Positions 1 to 10,841 of a DNA stretch of 64,000 nt are shown in pieces. The stretch is from positions 62,001-126,000 of the forward strand of contig CAWCGJ010000002.1 of NCBI GenBank assembly GCA_963795055.1, written 5' to 3'. Position 1 is the stretch's first letter, and the number at the start of each line of letters is the position of its first letter. The translations under genes were made by a program, and so were the position numbers. This DNA is from JASHPR01 sp963795055. GTDB taxonomy: Bacteria > Actinomycetota > Actinomycetes > Streptosporangiales > Streptosporangiaceae. A model generated the notes under the pieces. That model was not told where the DNA came from. It ran no database searches and saw nothing but the letters and a program-made list of their open reading frames with translations.

Positions 1-294
1 GGCGCCGGCCTGGCCCTGCTGGTCGTGCCCCTGGTCAACGTGGTGCTCGCGGCCGTGCCGGTCGAGGTGGCCGGCGGCGCGTCCGGGCTGTTCAGCACCG
101 CGCAGCAGCTCGGTGGCGCGCTGGGCGTGGCCCTGCTCGGCACCGTGTTCTTCGGCTACGCCGACGGCCACTCCCTCCAGGCCGCGCTGGTGCACACCGC
201 GCCGTACGCGATGGGCGCGTTCGCGCTGTGCGGCATCCTGTCGATGCTGCTGCCCCGCACCGCGGTCTCGGAGGAGGCGGTCACCGAGTCCTGA
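1..294 (+). CDS. MFS drug exporter, C-terminal end (partial)
   Basis: This is the last 97 codons of a gene that begins before the window; the frame is open from base 1. The visible part has two hydrophobic segments, one at the very start and one near residues 70-90, around a glycine-rich stretch reading SGLFSTAQQLGGALGVALLG. That stretch resembles the late-helix region of 14-TM DHA2 (EmrB/QacA type) proton-driven drug exporters in the inner membrane. The stop lies 14 nt inside the convergent TetR gene. An exporter next to a TetR regulator is a common pair, so the regulator may control this gene. The substrate is unknown. Confidence 0.75.
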   Translation, partial: GAGLALLVVPLVNVVLAAVPVEVAGGASGLFSTAQQLGGALGVALLGTVFFGYADGHSLQAALVHTAPYAMGAFALCGILSMLLPRTAVSEEAVTES

Positions 295-1036
295 GCGCGG
301 GCGATGAGCGGTCCGCCCGCGGCGCTGGTGAGGTCGCGGGCGGGCCGGCCGCCGACTGGCCGCAGCCGTGGGCCGTGGCGAGCCGGCGCATGACGCGCCC
401 CATCTGGGCCGTCGTCGGCGGGCGCGGCAGGCTGGTCCCCGGGTGCGGCTGGAAGGCATCGAGCATCAGGGCGACGAAACGGGGCAGGGCCCGGGGCGCG
501 TCGGCCGCCGCGGCCGCGGCGATCGCGCTGTTGCCGATCAGCATCAGCAGCAGGTCCTCACCGACCATGTCGGAGCGCAGCCGGCCGGCCGCCTTGGCCT
601 GGTCGATCAGCGCGATGACGCTGCGGTTGGCCCGCGCGCGGCTGGCCTCGAGCTGCCCGCCCGGGGCCAGGGTGATCAGCAGCAGGTCGGACAGGCCACG
701 GTCGCCGGCCTGCATGGCGCAGATCCGCCGCACGAACTCGGTGAAGCCGGCCCACGGGTCTGGCTCGGCCAGCGCCCGCTCGGCGGCATCGGCATAAGCG
801 GTGATCTTGTCGATGAGCGCGGCCGAGACGAGCTGCTCGCGGCACGGGAACCTGCGGTACACGGTGCCGATCCCGACCCCGGCGCGGCGCGCGATCTCTT
901 CCAGCGGCGCGTCCAGCCCGGCTTCGGCGAACACCTCCCGGGCCGCGCTGACCACGGCGTCGCGGTTGCGCGCCGCGTCGGCGCGAAGGCGGCGCCCCCT
1001 CGTGGCCGGGTCGGCCAGCTGCTCATCTCGGATCAT
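281..1036 (-). CDS. TetR/AcrR family transcriptional regulator
   Basis: A 251-residue one-component repressor. The N-terminal helix-turn-helix is clear: residues about 18-60 contain AAREVFAEAGLDAPLEEIA and GVGIGTVYRRFPCREQL, the classic TetR DNA-binding pattern. The rest is helical and should form the ligand and dimer domain. I chose the ATG at 1036 (MIRDEQLADP) because the 27 codons upstream are not TetR-like. The last 30 or so residues are proline- and arginine-rich and look poorly conserved. The gene converges on the MFS exporter and is divergent from the YceI gene, so it could regulate either. The ligand cannot be read from sequence. Confidence 0.88.
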   Translation of the reverse strand: MIRDEQLADPATRGRRLRADAARNRDAVVSAAREVFAEAGLDAPLEEIARRAGVGIGTVYRRFPCREQLVSAALIDKITAYADAAERALAEPDPWAGFTEFVRRICAMQAGDRGLSDLLLITLAPGGQLEASRARANRSVIALIDQAKAAGRLRSDMVGEDLLLMLIGNSAIAAAAAADAPRALPRFVALMLDAFQPHPGTSLPRPPTTAQMGRVMRRLATAHGCGQSAAGPPATSPAPRADRSSPALRTR

Positions 1037-1094
1037 GGTCGGTCCCCCGGTCCTGCCCCCGACCGGCAGGATACCGGATACCCCGTTCCGGAGG

Positions 1095-1110
1095 CCGATC
1101 TCCGGATCGG
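1095..1110. promoter_or_regulatory. Inverted repeat between divergent tetR and yceI genes
   Basis: The 6-bp arms CCGATC and GATCGG are separated by 4 bp, in the 161-bp gap between the divergent TetR and YceI genes. A tandem GGATACC-like repeat lies just before it near 1070. Either could be a TetR operator. GC-rich palindromes are frequent by chance here, so support is weak. Confidence 0.25.
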
Positions 1111-1197
1111 ATAGCATGCCGGCGAGGGGGGGCTGAAGGCGGCACGGAGCCGGCGCGCCACGCCGGGCCGTGCCACTCGCGAGGCGAGGAGGCTTCC

Positions 1198-1749
1198 ATG
1201 GGCAACTGGCAGCTCGATCCGTACCACACGCAAGTCGAGTTCTCCGCGAAGCACCTGGGGATGATGACGGTACGCGGCCAATTTGACGAGGTCAGCACCA
1301 CCGCCGACATCGACCCCGAGCACCCGGAGAACGCGTCGGTCGAGGCGAGCATCTCGACGGCCAGCATCCGCACCAACAACCCGACCCGGGACAACGACAT
1401 CCGCTCGTCGAACTTCCTTGAGGTCGACAAGTACCCGACGATGACGTTCAAGAGCACCAGCATCAAGCCGGCGGGGCCCGACCACTACGAGCTGACCGGT
1501 GACCTGACCATCAAGGGCACCACCCGCCCGGTGACGCTCGACGTGACCAAGTACGGGGAGTTCAACGACCCGGGGATGATGGGCCACCGGATCGCCTACG
1601 GCGCCACCACCAAGATCAACCGGAAGGACTTCGGGCTGAGCTTCAACGCGATTCTGGATGGCAGGTTCGTGGTCAGCGAGGAGATCCAGATCGCGATCGA
1701 GGGCGAGATCGTCGAGCAGCAGCAGGAGGCCGGGGCCAGCAGCGGCTGA
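1198..1749 (+). CDS. YceI family lipid-binding protein
   Basis: A 183-residue YceI-domain protein. The family folds as a lipocalin-like barrel that binds isoprenoid or other amphipathic lipids. Diagnostic features are the opening WQLDPYHTQVEFSAKHLGMM, the central RDNDIRSSNFLEVDKYPTM and the later GDLTIKGTTRPVTLDV. No signal peptide is seen, so this member is probably cytoplasmic, as is usual for short actinobacterial YceI proteins. The ATG is preceded by GAGGAGG at a good distance. It stands alone, divergent from the TetR regulator, with the NUDIX gene 23 bp downstream. The physiological ligand is unknown. Confidence 0.93.
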   Translation: MGNWQLDPYHTQVEFSAKHLGMMTVRGQFDEVSTTADIDPEHPENASVEASISTASIRTNNPTRDNDIRSSNFLEVDKYPTMTFKSTSIKPAGPDHYELTGDLTIKGTTRPVTLDVTKYGEFNDPGMMGHRIAYGATTKINRKDFGLSFNAILDGRFVVSEEIQIAIEGEIVEQQQEAGASSG

Positions 1750-1772
1750 CGTCCGGAGGCCATAATGCCTGG

Positions 1773-2411
1773 GTGGCCGAGACAGCTGCGGACGAGATAC
1801 GCCGGATCGGGATCAAGCTGGCCGCTCTGGCGCAGGACGGGCTGACGTTCGCCGCCAGCGACTACGACCTGGACCGGTACCAGCAGGTGAGCCGGCTGGC
1901 CGCGGAGCTGCTCTCGGCGCTCAGCGGCCGGCCGGCCGACGAGCTCACCGTCGAGCTCGGCCGTGACTCCGGCTACGCCACGCCGAAGGTCGACGTCCGC
2001 GGCGCGATCTTCGACGACCGCGAGCGCGTGCTGCTGATGCGCGAGAAGATCGACGGTCGGTGGTCGCTGCCGGGCGGCTGGGCCGACCCCGGGGACGCGC
2101 CCTCGGCCGCGGTCACCCGGGAGGTCCTCGAGGAGACCGGGTATCACAGCTCGGCGGTGAAGCTGATCGCCTGCTGGGACCGTGACCTGCAGGGCAATCC
2201 GCCGCCGCTGCCGGTCCACGTGTACAAGCTGTTCTTCCTCTGCCGCCGCGACGGAGCCGTGCAGCCGCCGGCCGCGCTGGAGACCCTCGACGTCGGCTGG
2301 TTCGGCCTCGGCGCCCTGCCGCCGCTGTCCCTGGGCCGGGTCAATCACCGCCAGCTCGAGCGGGCGCTGGCCCACCATCGTGACCCTTCCCTGCCGACCG
2401 AGTTCGACTAG
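1773..2411 (+). CDS. NUDIX hydrolase with N-terminal helical domain
   Basis: A 212-residue NUDIX hydrolase that probably cleaves a nucleoside diphosphate linked to another group. The first 65 residues match the helical N-terminal extension of one NUDIX subfamily (IKLAALAQDGLTFAASDYDL, DRYQQVSRLAAELL). The NUDIX box starts at GGWADPGD and ends REVLEETGY, around residues 108-131. The first glutamate of the G-x5-E pattern is aspartate here, a conservative change, and the REVLEE metal-binding core is intact. The start is GTG at 1773; the ATG a few bases earlier is out of frame. A GGAGG lies about 14 nt upstream. The substrate is not determined. Confidence 0.9.
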   Translation: MAETAADEIRRIGIKLAALAQDGLTFAASDYDLDRYQQVSRLAAELLSALSGRPADELTVELGRDSGYATPKVDVRGAIFDDRERVLLMREKIDGRWSLPGGWADPGDAPSAAVTREVLEETGYHSSAVKLIACWDRDLQGNPPPLPVHVYKLFFLCRRDGAVQPPAALETLDVGWFGLGALPPLSLGRVNHRQLERALAHHRDPSLPTEFD

Positions 2412-2572
2412 ACAGCGCCCGCGGCTAGCGCGGCACGGGGGACTCCCGGTGGTAGCCGCGGCCTTCGTAGTCGAAGCCGTCGAGCTCCAGCCGCGTCATG
2501 GCCCAAGCTCGCGTACGTCATCCGCTCACTCCCGTGTCGTCAGGTTCCGTCTCGACGTCCCGCCCTTGCCGC

Positions 2573-3319
2573 TCAGTCGATCCCGCTCAGCCCGCCGCCG
2601 TCGAGGTGCAGCACGCCGCCGTGCATCACGTCGGCCTCGGGCTCCAGCAGCAGGGTCACCGCCCAGGCGATCTCGTCGGCGGTCGGGAGTCGGCCGAGCG
2701 AGTTCCGTTGCGAATACTCCGCCCAGACCGTCGCGAACGGCACGCCGCGCTCGGCGGCCACCGCCTCGGCGATCAGGCGCAGCCGCGGCGTGTCCGCCGG
2801 TCCCGGGCAGATGGTGTGGACCGTAACCCCCTGCGGCCCGTAGATCAGGCTGATCTGGCGCATCAGGTTGAGCACCCCGGCGTTGATGGCGCCCGGGCCC
2901 GCCTCGTGCGCCCGCGGCTCGATCCCGAGCGTGCCGGCGAACGCCACGAACCGCGAGCCCCGGCCCAGCCGGCCGCGGACGGCGCGCAGCAGCCGCACGG
3001 TCCCGCCGATCTTGATGTCCGCGCCCGCGGCGAGCAGGCCCGGGTCGATGGTGTCCACCGAGCCGCGCACCGGCAGCCCGGCCGCCATGACCGCGAGGGA
3101 CACCGGGCCGGTCAGGCACGAGGAGATCGCCTCGACGCACGCGTTCTGGCCGATGTCCGCGGCGCACGGCGTGATCCCGTGGCCGGCCGCGGCCAGCTCG
3201 TGCAGCGCATCCTGGCTCCGCGCCACCGCGAGCACCGGCATCCCCCGGGCGGTGAGCCGCCGGACGACGGCCGAACCCACGGCCCCGGTCGCGCCGACCA
3301 CTACCGCCATACCAGCCAT
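2573..3319 (-). CDS. SDR-fold protein with degenerate catalytic motif
   Basis: A 248-residue Rossmann-fold protein of the short-chain dehydrogenase superfamily. The cofactor loop VVVGATGAVGSAVVRRL is at the N-terminus, and the C-terminus has the usual ICPGPADTP and HLDGGGLSG segments. The catalytic centre is abnormal: where classical SDRs carry S...YxxSK this protein reads FAGTLGIEP followed by GPGAINAGV, without the active-site Tyr and Lys. It may be a non-catalytic NAD(P)-binding protein or act by another mechanism. The ATG at 3319 lies 41 nt after the stop of the protease gene, so both are probably in one transcript. An alternative start is the ATG at 3310. Confidence 0.82.
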   Translation of the reverse strand: MAGMAVVVGATGAVGSAVVRRLTARGMPVLAVARSQDALHELAAAGHGITPCAADIGQNACVEAISSCLTGPVSLAVMAAGLPVRGSVDTIDPGLLAAGADIKIGGTVRLLRAVRGRLGRGSRFVAFAGTLGIEPRAHEAGPGAINAGVLNLMRQISLIYGPQGVTVHTICPGPADTPRLRLIAEAVAAERGVPFATVWAEYSQRNSLGRLPTADEIAWAVTLLLEPEADVMHGGVLHLDGGGLSGID

Positions 3320-3360
3320 AACGGGTCCGGTGCCGGTGCCGGCCGGCCCGCCGGGGGAGG

Positions 3361-5517
3361 TCACCGGGGCTTCCGGCCCGCCGGGCCGGGCGGCGCGTCC
3401 GGGGCGGCGGGCATCCCGGTCGCGGTCACGATGAACGCGAGGACCTCGGCCTCGTAGCGGAGCTTGTCGTACCGGCCGGTCGGCCCCATGTGCGCCTCGG
3501 TGCCCAGCTCGGCGCGGAACAGCAGTCGGCCGGCCGGGCCGGCGCCCGGATCGGCCGCGGCGGTGGCCCGGAGCCGGGCCACCCACCGGGCCGGCTCCTT
3601 GATCAGCACCCGCGTGTCGTGCACGCTCCCGGTGACCAGCAGGTCCGGCCAGGGCAGCGGCGGCATGTTGTCGTACGGGCTGTAGGAGCGCAGGTAGGCC
3701 CGCATGACCGGGTCGTGCCTGGGGTCGCCCCACTCGTCCCACTCGTTGATCGTGAGCGGGATCGTCGGGTCCGACATCGTGGTCACGCAGTCCACGAACG
3801 GGACCTCGGCGACCACGGCCCGCCAGCGCCGCGGCGCCATCGTGAACACCGCGCCCTGCAGCAGGCCGCCGGCCGACCGGCCGCGGGAGACGATCCGGTC
3901 GGGCGCGGCCCAGCCCTGGTCGGCCAGGGCGTCGGCGGCCGCGATGAAGTCGGTGAAGGTGTTGCGCTTGTGGTCCAGCCGGCCCTGCAGCCACCAGCGC
4001 CGGCCGCCCTCGCCGCCGCCGCGGATGTGCGCCACCGCGTACACCGCGCCGCGGTCCAGCAGGCTGGGCGTGGCCACGCTGAACTCCGGCCAGTAGCAGT
4101 CCTCGTAGGCGCCGTAGCCGTCCAGCAGGCAGGCGGCGGTGCCGTCCGGGCGCAGGCCGCGGCGGTAGGCGATCGTCACCGGGATCATCGTGCCGTCGGC
4201 GGCCGTGGCGGCCACCCGCTGCGTGCGGTACCCCGCGGGGTCGTAGCCGGGCACGTCCTTGCGCTGGCGCAGCTGCCAGCCGCCGCTGGCCAGGTCCACG
4301 TCGTGCCACGACGGCGGGTCGGTGAGCGACTCGGTGCGCACCGTGACCGCGGTGGCCGCGTAGTCCTCGTTGATCCCGAGGGCCAGCGAGTACTGCGGTC
4401 CGGCGGCCTCGATGAGCCGCTGCTCGCCCGATGCGCGGTGCAGCACGCGCAGCTGCGGCGCGGCCGCGTGCCGCTGCTCGACGGCCAGGTAGGGCCCGAA
4501 CACGTGGCACGAAACCAGGCGGGTGTCCGGCGACCCGGCGATCACCTCGGTCCAGCTAGCCCGGCCTGGCGCCTGCGCGGGCGCCCGGACCAGCCGGAAC
4601 TCCTCCGCGCCGTCGTTGGTGACCAGGTAGAACTCGCCGCCGTCCGGACCGTCGGCATGATCGGCGCGGTACTCGGTGCCGGGTGACCTGGGCTCCAGCA
4701 CGGCGGGCGGCGTCTGCGGGGCGGCCGCGGGGATGAGCAGGGTTTCCGTGGTTTCCCTGGACTCGGTCTCGATCAGCACGTAGCCGCCGCTGCGGGTGGC
4801 CCGCACGGTGAGCGCGAACCGCTCGTCGTCCTCGCGGTAGACCCGGGCGTCGCCGGCCGGGTCGGTCCCGATCTCGTGGCGCCAGACCTCGTGCGGCCGG
4901 TACAGCTGGTCGGTGAGCACGTAGAACAGCGACCGGGAGTCCGCGGCCCAGCCCAGGCTGTAGTAGGTCGCCTCGATGCGGTCGGGCAGGTCCGCACCCG
5001 TGGCCAGGTCGCGGATGCGCAGCTGGAACAGCTCGTCGCCGGTGAAGTCCACGGAGTACGCCAGCAGCCGCCCGTCCGGGCTGACCTCGCGCACCGCGAC
5101 GTCGACGTAACCGCCGCCACAGGCCGGATCGGCCAGCAGCAGATTCTGGTCGAGCAGGACCGAGGCCGGCGACCCGGGACCGGCCGTCCGGCAGAACTGC
5201 TCGAGCTCCTGCCCGGGGCTCACCCGGGTGAAGTACTCGAACCCGCCGCGGCGCCAGCTCACCGAGTCCTCCGCGGGGACCACGCGCGCGGTCATCTCGC
5301 CCAGCAGGCGGTCCTGCAGGCCGCCGGTGGGCGCCGTCTGGAGGTCGTAGTACGCGCGCTCGGCGGCCAGGTAGTCGTGCAGGGCGGGCAGGTCGGGGTC
5401 GCGCATCCACCCGTACGGGTCCGGCGGCGCCCCGTCCGCCGCGGGCGGGACCGCGAGGTCCAGGTCGGCGGCGACGGGTGCGACCGGCGGCGCCGGCTCT
5501 CGTGCTTCATCGGTCAC
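3361..5517 (-). CDS. Prolyl oligopeptidase family serine protease (oligopeptidase B-like)
   Basis: A 718-residue cytosolic S9A peptidase, close in length to oligopeptidase B, which cuts short peptides after basic residues. An N-terminal beta-propeller (from PPDPYGWMRDPD onward) covers about residues 25-430. The C-terminal alpha/beta-hydrolase domain holds the nucleophile motif GRSAGGLLQG, an Asp in the DTRVLIKEPARW segment and a His in EAHMGPTGRYDK. That context matches PtrB rather than classical POP. No signal peptide is seen. The start at 5517 overlaps the preceding P1 aminopeptidase by 11 nt, suggesting translational coupling. With the aminopeptidase and the oligopeptide-type importer nearby, it fits breakdown of imported peptides. 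Confidence 0.93.
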   Translation of the reverse strand: MTDEAREPAPPVAPVAADLDLAVPPAADGAPPDPYGWMRDPDLPALHDYLAAERAYYDLQTAPTGGLQDRLLGEMTARVVPAEDSVSWRRGGFEYFTRVSPGQELEQFCRTAGPGSPASVLLDQNLLLADPACGGGYVDVAVREVSPDGRLLAYSVDFTGDELFQLRIRDLATGADLPDRIEATYYSLGWAADSRSLFYVLTDQLYRPHEVWRHEIGTDPAGDARVYREDDERFALTVRATRSGGYVLIETESRETTETLLIPAAAPQTPPAVLEPRSPGTEYRADHADGPDGGEFYLVTNDGAEEFRLVRAPAQAPGRASWTEVIAGSPDTRLVSCHVFGPYLAVEQRHAAAPQLRVLHRASGEQRLIEAAGPQYSLALGINEDYAATAVTVRTESLTDPPSWHDVDLASGGWQLRQRKDVPGYDPAGYRTQRVAATAADGTMIPVTIAYRRGLRPDGTAACLLDGYGAYEDCYWPEFSVATPSLLDRGAVYAVAHIRGGGEGGRRWWLQGRLDHKRNTFTDFIAAADALADQGWAAPDRIVSRGRSAGGLLQGAVFTMAPRRWRAVVAEVPFVDCVTTMSDPTIPLTINEWDEWGDPRHDPVMRAYLRSYSPYDNMPPLPWPDLLVTGSVHDTRVLIKEPARWVARLRATAAADPGAGPAGRLLFRAELGTEAHMGPTGRYDKLRYEAEVLAFIVTATGMPAAPDAPPGPAGRKPR

Positions 5518-6603
5518 GATCGGCTCCTCGCTGGTATCCGGTCATGAGCCGGCGCACCGCGTCGGCGGGGATCTGGGCGGAGGTGTTCCCGTCCCGGCCG
5601 GTGACGGTCACCGACTGCAGCAGGCTGTTGATGACGGCCTCCTCGGTAGCCTCGGTCACGCCGGCGAAGTAGTCGTCCAGCGCCGGGCCGGTGACCGGGG
5701 CCCGGGACGGCGCGCGGCCGCGCGGCGCGCGCAGCCCGGTGGCCAGCGCCAGGAAGATCTCGCCGCTGCCGTGATGGGCGGTGCTGCCCGTCCGGGCCAG
5801 CCCCAGGCCCGCCCGGCGGGCCACCCGCTGGCAGGCGGCGGCGTCCAGCGGGCCGTCGGTGATCACCACGACGATGCACGAGCCGGCCGGGCCCGGCCGG
5901 TCCTGGCCGGCCCGGGCGGCGGCAGCAGCTGGCCGACGGGTACCCCGGCCACGGTGAGCCGCCCGGCGTCGCCGAAGTTGGTCAGCGTAAGGACCCCGAC
6001 GGTGGCGCCGCCGGGCAGGACCCGCGACGCGGTGCCGATGCCGCCCTTGTAACCCAGGCAGCTCATCCCGGTCCCCGCGCCGACCGCGCCCTCGGCGGCG
6101 GCCGGGGCGCCCGCGGACGCCCGGGCGGCCGCCAGCGCCTCCCGCACGTCGCCGCGGTCGACCTGCATGCGGCGGGTGTCGTTGAGGAAGCTGTCGTCGC
6201 ACTCCGCGACGATGGGGATGATGACGTCGTCGCAGCCGATGGCGGGCTGCTCTTCGATGAGCAGCTCGCAGGCCGCGTCGTACACCCGCCCGAGCTGCAT
6301 GGTCGAGGTCAGGAACACCGGGGTCTCGGCCAGTCCCCACTCCCGCGCGGTGAGCAGGCCGGTGCACTCGCCGGCCCCGTTGAGCACCGCGGCCCCGGCC
6401 GGGACCGGGGAGGCGAACAGGTCGCCGCCCGGGTCGAGCACGGTGACCCCGGTCCGCGCGATCCCCCGGCCGGCGGGCGGCGGCGCCTCGTCCCGCCACA
6501 CCGTGGCGTGGCCCAGGCCCGTGCCGGGAACGTCCAGCACCGACCCGGTCGGGCCCGGTGGCAGCAGGCCGATGGTGATGCCAAGATCGGTCACGCGCGG
6601 CAT
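5507..6603 (-). pseudogene. P1/DmpA family aminopeptidase, frame broken at the autocleavage junction
   Basis: Two frames together encode a P1 (S58) aminopeptidase, an N-terminal nucleophile enzyme that cuts itself into alpha and beta chains. The first frame (6603 down to about 5900) starts MPRVTDLGI and holds the alpha part, including GTGMSCLGYKGGIGTASRV. It then runs into a stop. A different frame, from about 5895 down to 5507, begins AGSCIVVVITDGPLD; in this family the chain is cut at the Gly-Ser bond and the Ser is the nucleophile. The frame change lies in a G/C-rich run of about 40 nt just upstream of that Ser. It may be a real frameshift mutation or a sequencing indel. Both halves look well conserved, which favours a recent event or an error. 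Confidence 0.85.
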
Positions 6604-6632
6604 TCCGCGATCGTAACGCCCGCCGTATGACC

Positions 6633-6743
6633 GAGGAGCGAGGGAGCTTGCGACCGAGCGACGAGGCTTGTCCGAGCCGAAGGGGTGCGGTGCCGACTGG
6701 ACTGAGGAGCGAGGGAGCGAGGAACGAGCGACCGAGCGACGAG
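6633..6743. repeat. Two direct copies of a GAGCGA-rich intergenic repeat
   Basis: A block starting GAGGAGCGAGGGAGC and ending GACCGAGCGACGAG occurs at 6633-6665 and again, slightly longer, at 6704-6743. Both copies sit between the aminopeptidase gene and the divergent deacetylase gene. The reading frame through them is open but low-complexity, so I treat them as intergenic DNA rather than protein. Such GAGCGA-rich repeats resemble dispersed intergenic repeats of actinomycetes; their role is unknown. Confidence 0.6.
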
Positions 6744-7787
6744 GGAAGGAGGCGCGTTAAGCACCCCGGAGGCGAGCAGGAAACGCTGCCGGTGCCGGTG
6801 GTCTGGAGCGAGGACTGCGTGCGCCACGAGCCGGCGGGCGAGGTGTGGCTCGGCGTCTGGGACCCGGGCACCGAGGTGCCGGCCCGGGCGCTGGCGCTGC
6901 GCGAGGCGCTGTCGGCGGCGGGCGCGCCGGTGGTCCCCGCCCGCGAGCACGACGACGCGATCCTGCGCGCGGTGCACGACCCGCTCCTGGTCGACCACCT
7001 GGCCGAGATCTGGCGGGACTGGACCGCCGCGGGGCTGCCCGCCGAGTTCGGGCGCGACCGGGTCGTTCCGTATGTGTTCCCCACCGCGGGGATGCTGGGC
7101 GGGCTGCCGCTGCGCTCGCCCCCCGCGGTCCACGGGCGGGCCGGGCGGTTCTGCTACGACACGATGACCCTGGTCGGGCCGGGCAGCTGGGCGGCCATCC
7201 GCGGGGCGGTGGACGCCGCGCTGACCGCGGCCGGGCTCGTCAGCTCGGGTACGCGGCTGGCGTACGCGCTGTGCCGACCGCCCGGGCACCACGCGACCCG
7301 GGAGGCCTACGGCGGGTCGTGCTACCTCAACAACGCCGCGGTCGCCGCGCAGGCGCTCCGGGCGGCCGGGGCCGCACAGGTGGCCGTGCTGGACATCGAC
7401 GCGCACCACGGCAACGGCACGCAGATGATCTTCTACGACCGGGCCGACGTCTGGTACGGCTCGCTGCACGTCGATCCGGGGGCGGGCTGGTTCCCGCACT
7501 ACGCCGGCTACGCCGGCGAGCGGGGGAGCGGGCCGGGGGAGGGCGGTAACCGGAACCTGCCGCTGCCCCCGGGGACCGGCGACGACGGCTGGCTGGCCGG
7601 CGTGGACGTGCTGTGCGGCGAGGTACGGGCGCGGGGCGCCGACGCCCTGGTGGTCTCGCTGGGCCTGGACGCCGCGGCCAGCGATCCGGAGAGCCCGCTG
7701 CGCGTCACCGAGGATGGCTACCGCGAGGCGGGCCGCCGGATCGCGGCCCTGGCCCCGGCGGTCCTGGTGCAGGAAGGCGGGTATGAC

Positions 7788-9904
<2,117 letters not shown>

Positions 9905-9908
<4 letters not shown>

Positions 9909-10819
9909 CGTCGGCGCAGCCTCACGTCCAGGGCGTCGCGGAGCGCGTCGCCGATCAGGTTGCAGGCCATGACGACCACGATGATGCAGATCCCGACCGG
10001 GTAGACCTGCCACCAGTAGCCGTCCTGCAGGTAGGTGATCCCGTTGTTGAGCATGTCCCCCCAGTCGAAGGTGGGGTACTGCAGGCCGAAGCCGAGGAAG
10101 CCGAGGGTGGCCACGGCCAAGATCGCGTCGGCCACGCTGAACGTGGCGGTCACGATGATGACCCCGAGCGAGTTGGGCAGCAGGTGCCGGTTCATCAGCC
10201 GCATCCAGCCGGATCCGGCCACCTTGGCCGCCGAGACGAAGTCCCGTACCCGCAGCGTGAGCACCTCGCCGCGGACCAGCCGGGCCGGGACCTGCCAGGT
10301 GAAGATCCCGATGATCACGCTGAGCCCGATCACCGAGGCGCCGTACCTGACCGCGACGATCAGCACCACGAACAGGAACGGGATCGACAGCAGGACGTCC
10401 ACGACCCGCATCAGGAACCCGTCGAACAGCCCGCCGGCCATCCCGGCCACCGCGCCCCAGACCGCGCCCCACACCATCCCGATCACCGCGGACAGGAAGC
10501 CGATCTCCAGCGCGGCCCGGCCGCCCACCATCAGCTCCTCGAGCACGTCGAAGCCCTGGTTGTCGGTGCCCAGCGGATGCCCGGGGCCCGGCGGCAGGTT
10601 CACGGCCTCCAGGTCGGAGCTCAGCCCGCCGTGGTACACCAGCGGTCCGAGGTAGCAGAACAGCACGAAGAAGATCAGCGTGGCCAGGCCGAGCACGGCG
10701 AGCTTGTTGTCGGCGAACTCGCGGACCGCCAGCCGCCAGCCGCTCTGCACCAGGATCTCGCCGCCCTCCGGGGCGGGCGGCAGTCCCGGCGGCGGGAGCT
10801 CGGGGGCGATGTTAGTCAC
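9905..10819 (-). CDS. ABC importer permease, DppC-like
   Basis: A 304-residue inner-membrane permease of the binding-protein-dependent family. It has a cytoplasmic N-terminus, a first TM helix (LAVLGLATLIFFVLFCYLG) and about five more helices after residue 100. The DppC/OppC signatures are visible: HPLGTDNQGFDVLEELM near residue 80, and the EAA-loop region VRDFVSAAKVAGSGWMRLM that contacts the ATPase. It lies between the DppB-like permease (22 nt away) and the fused ATPase (4-nt overlap), so it is the second permease of this transporter. Confidence 0.94.
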
Positions 10820-10841
10820 GGATCTCTCCTGGGCGGGGCGG

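Noticed and set aside
2426..2499. A 24-codon minus-strand ORF beginning MTRLELDGFDYEGRG
   Set aside because: It looks protein-like but has no good ribosome site, an in-frame stop shortly before it and no recognised match. It could be chance.
2573..4510. A 645-codon minus-strand frame covering the SDR and much of the protease gene
   Set aside because: The part above 3319 is the antisense-like shadow of the protease in another frame; only the SDR part is real.
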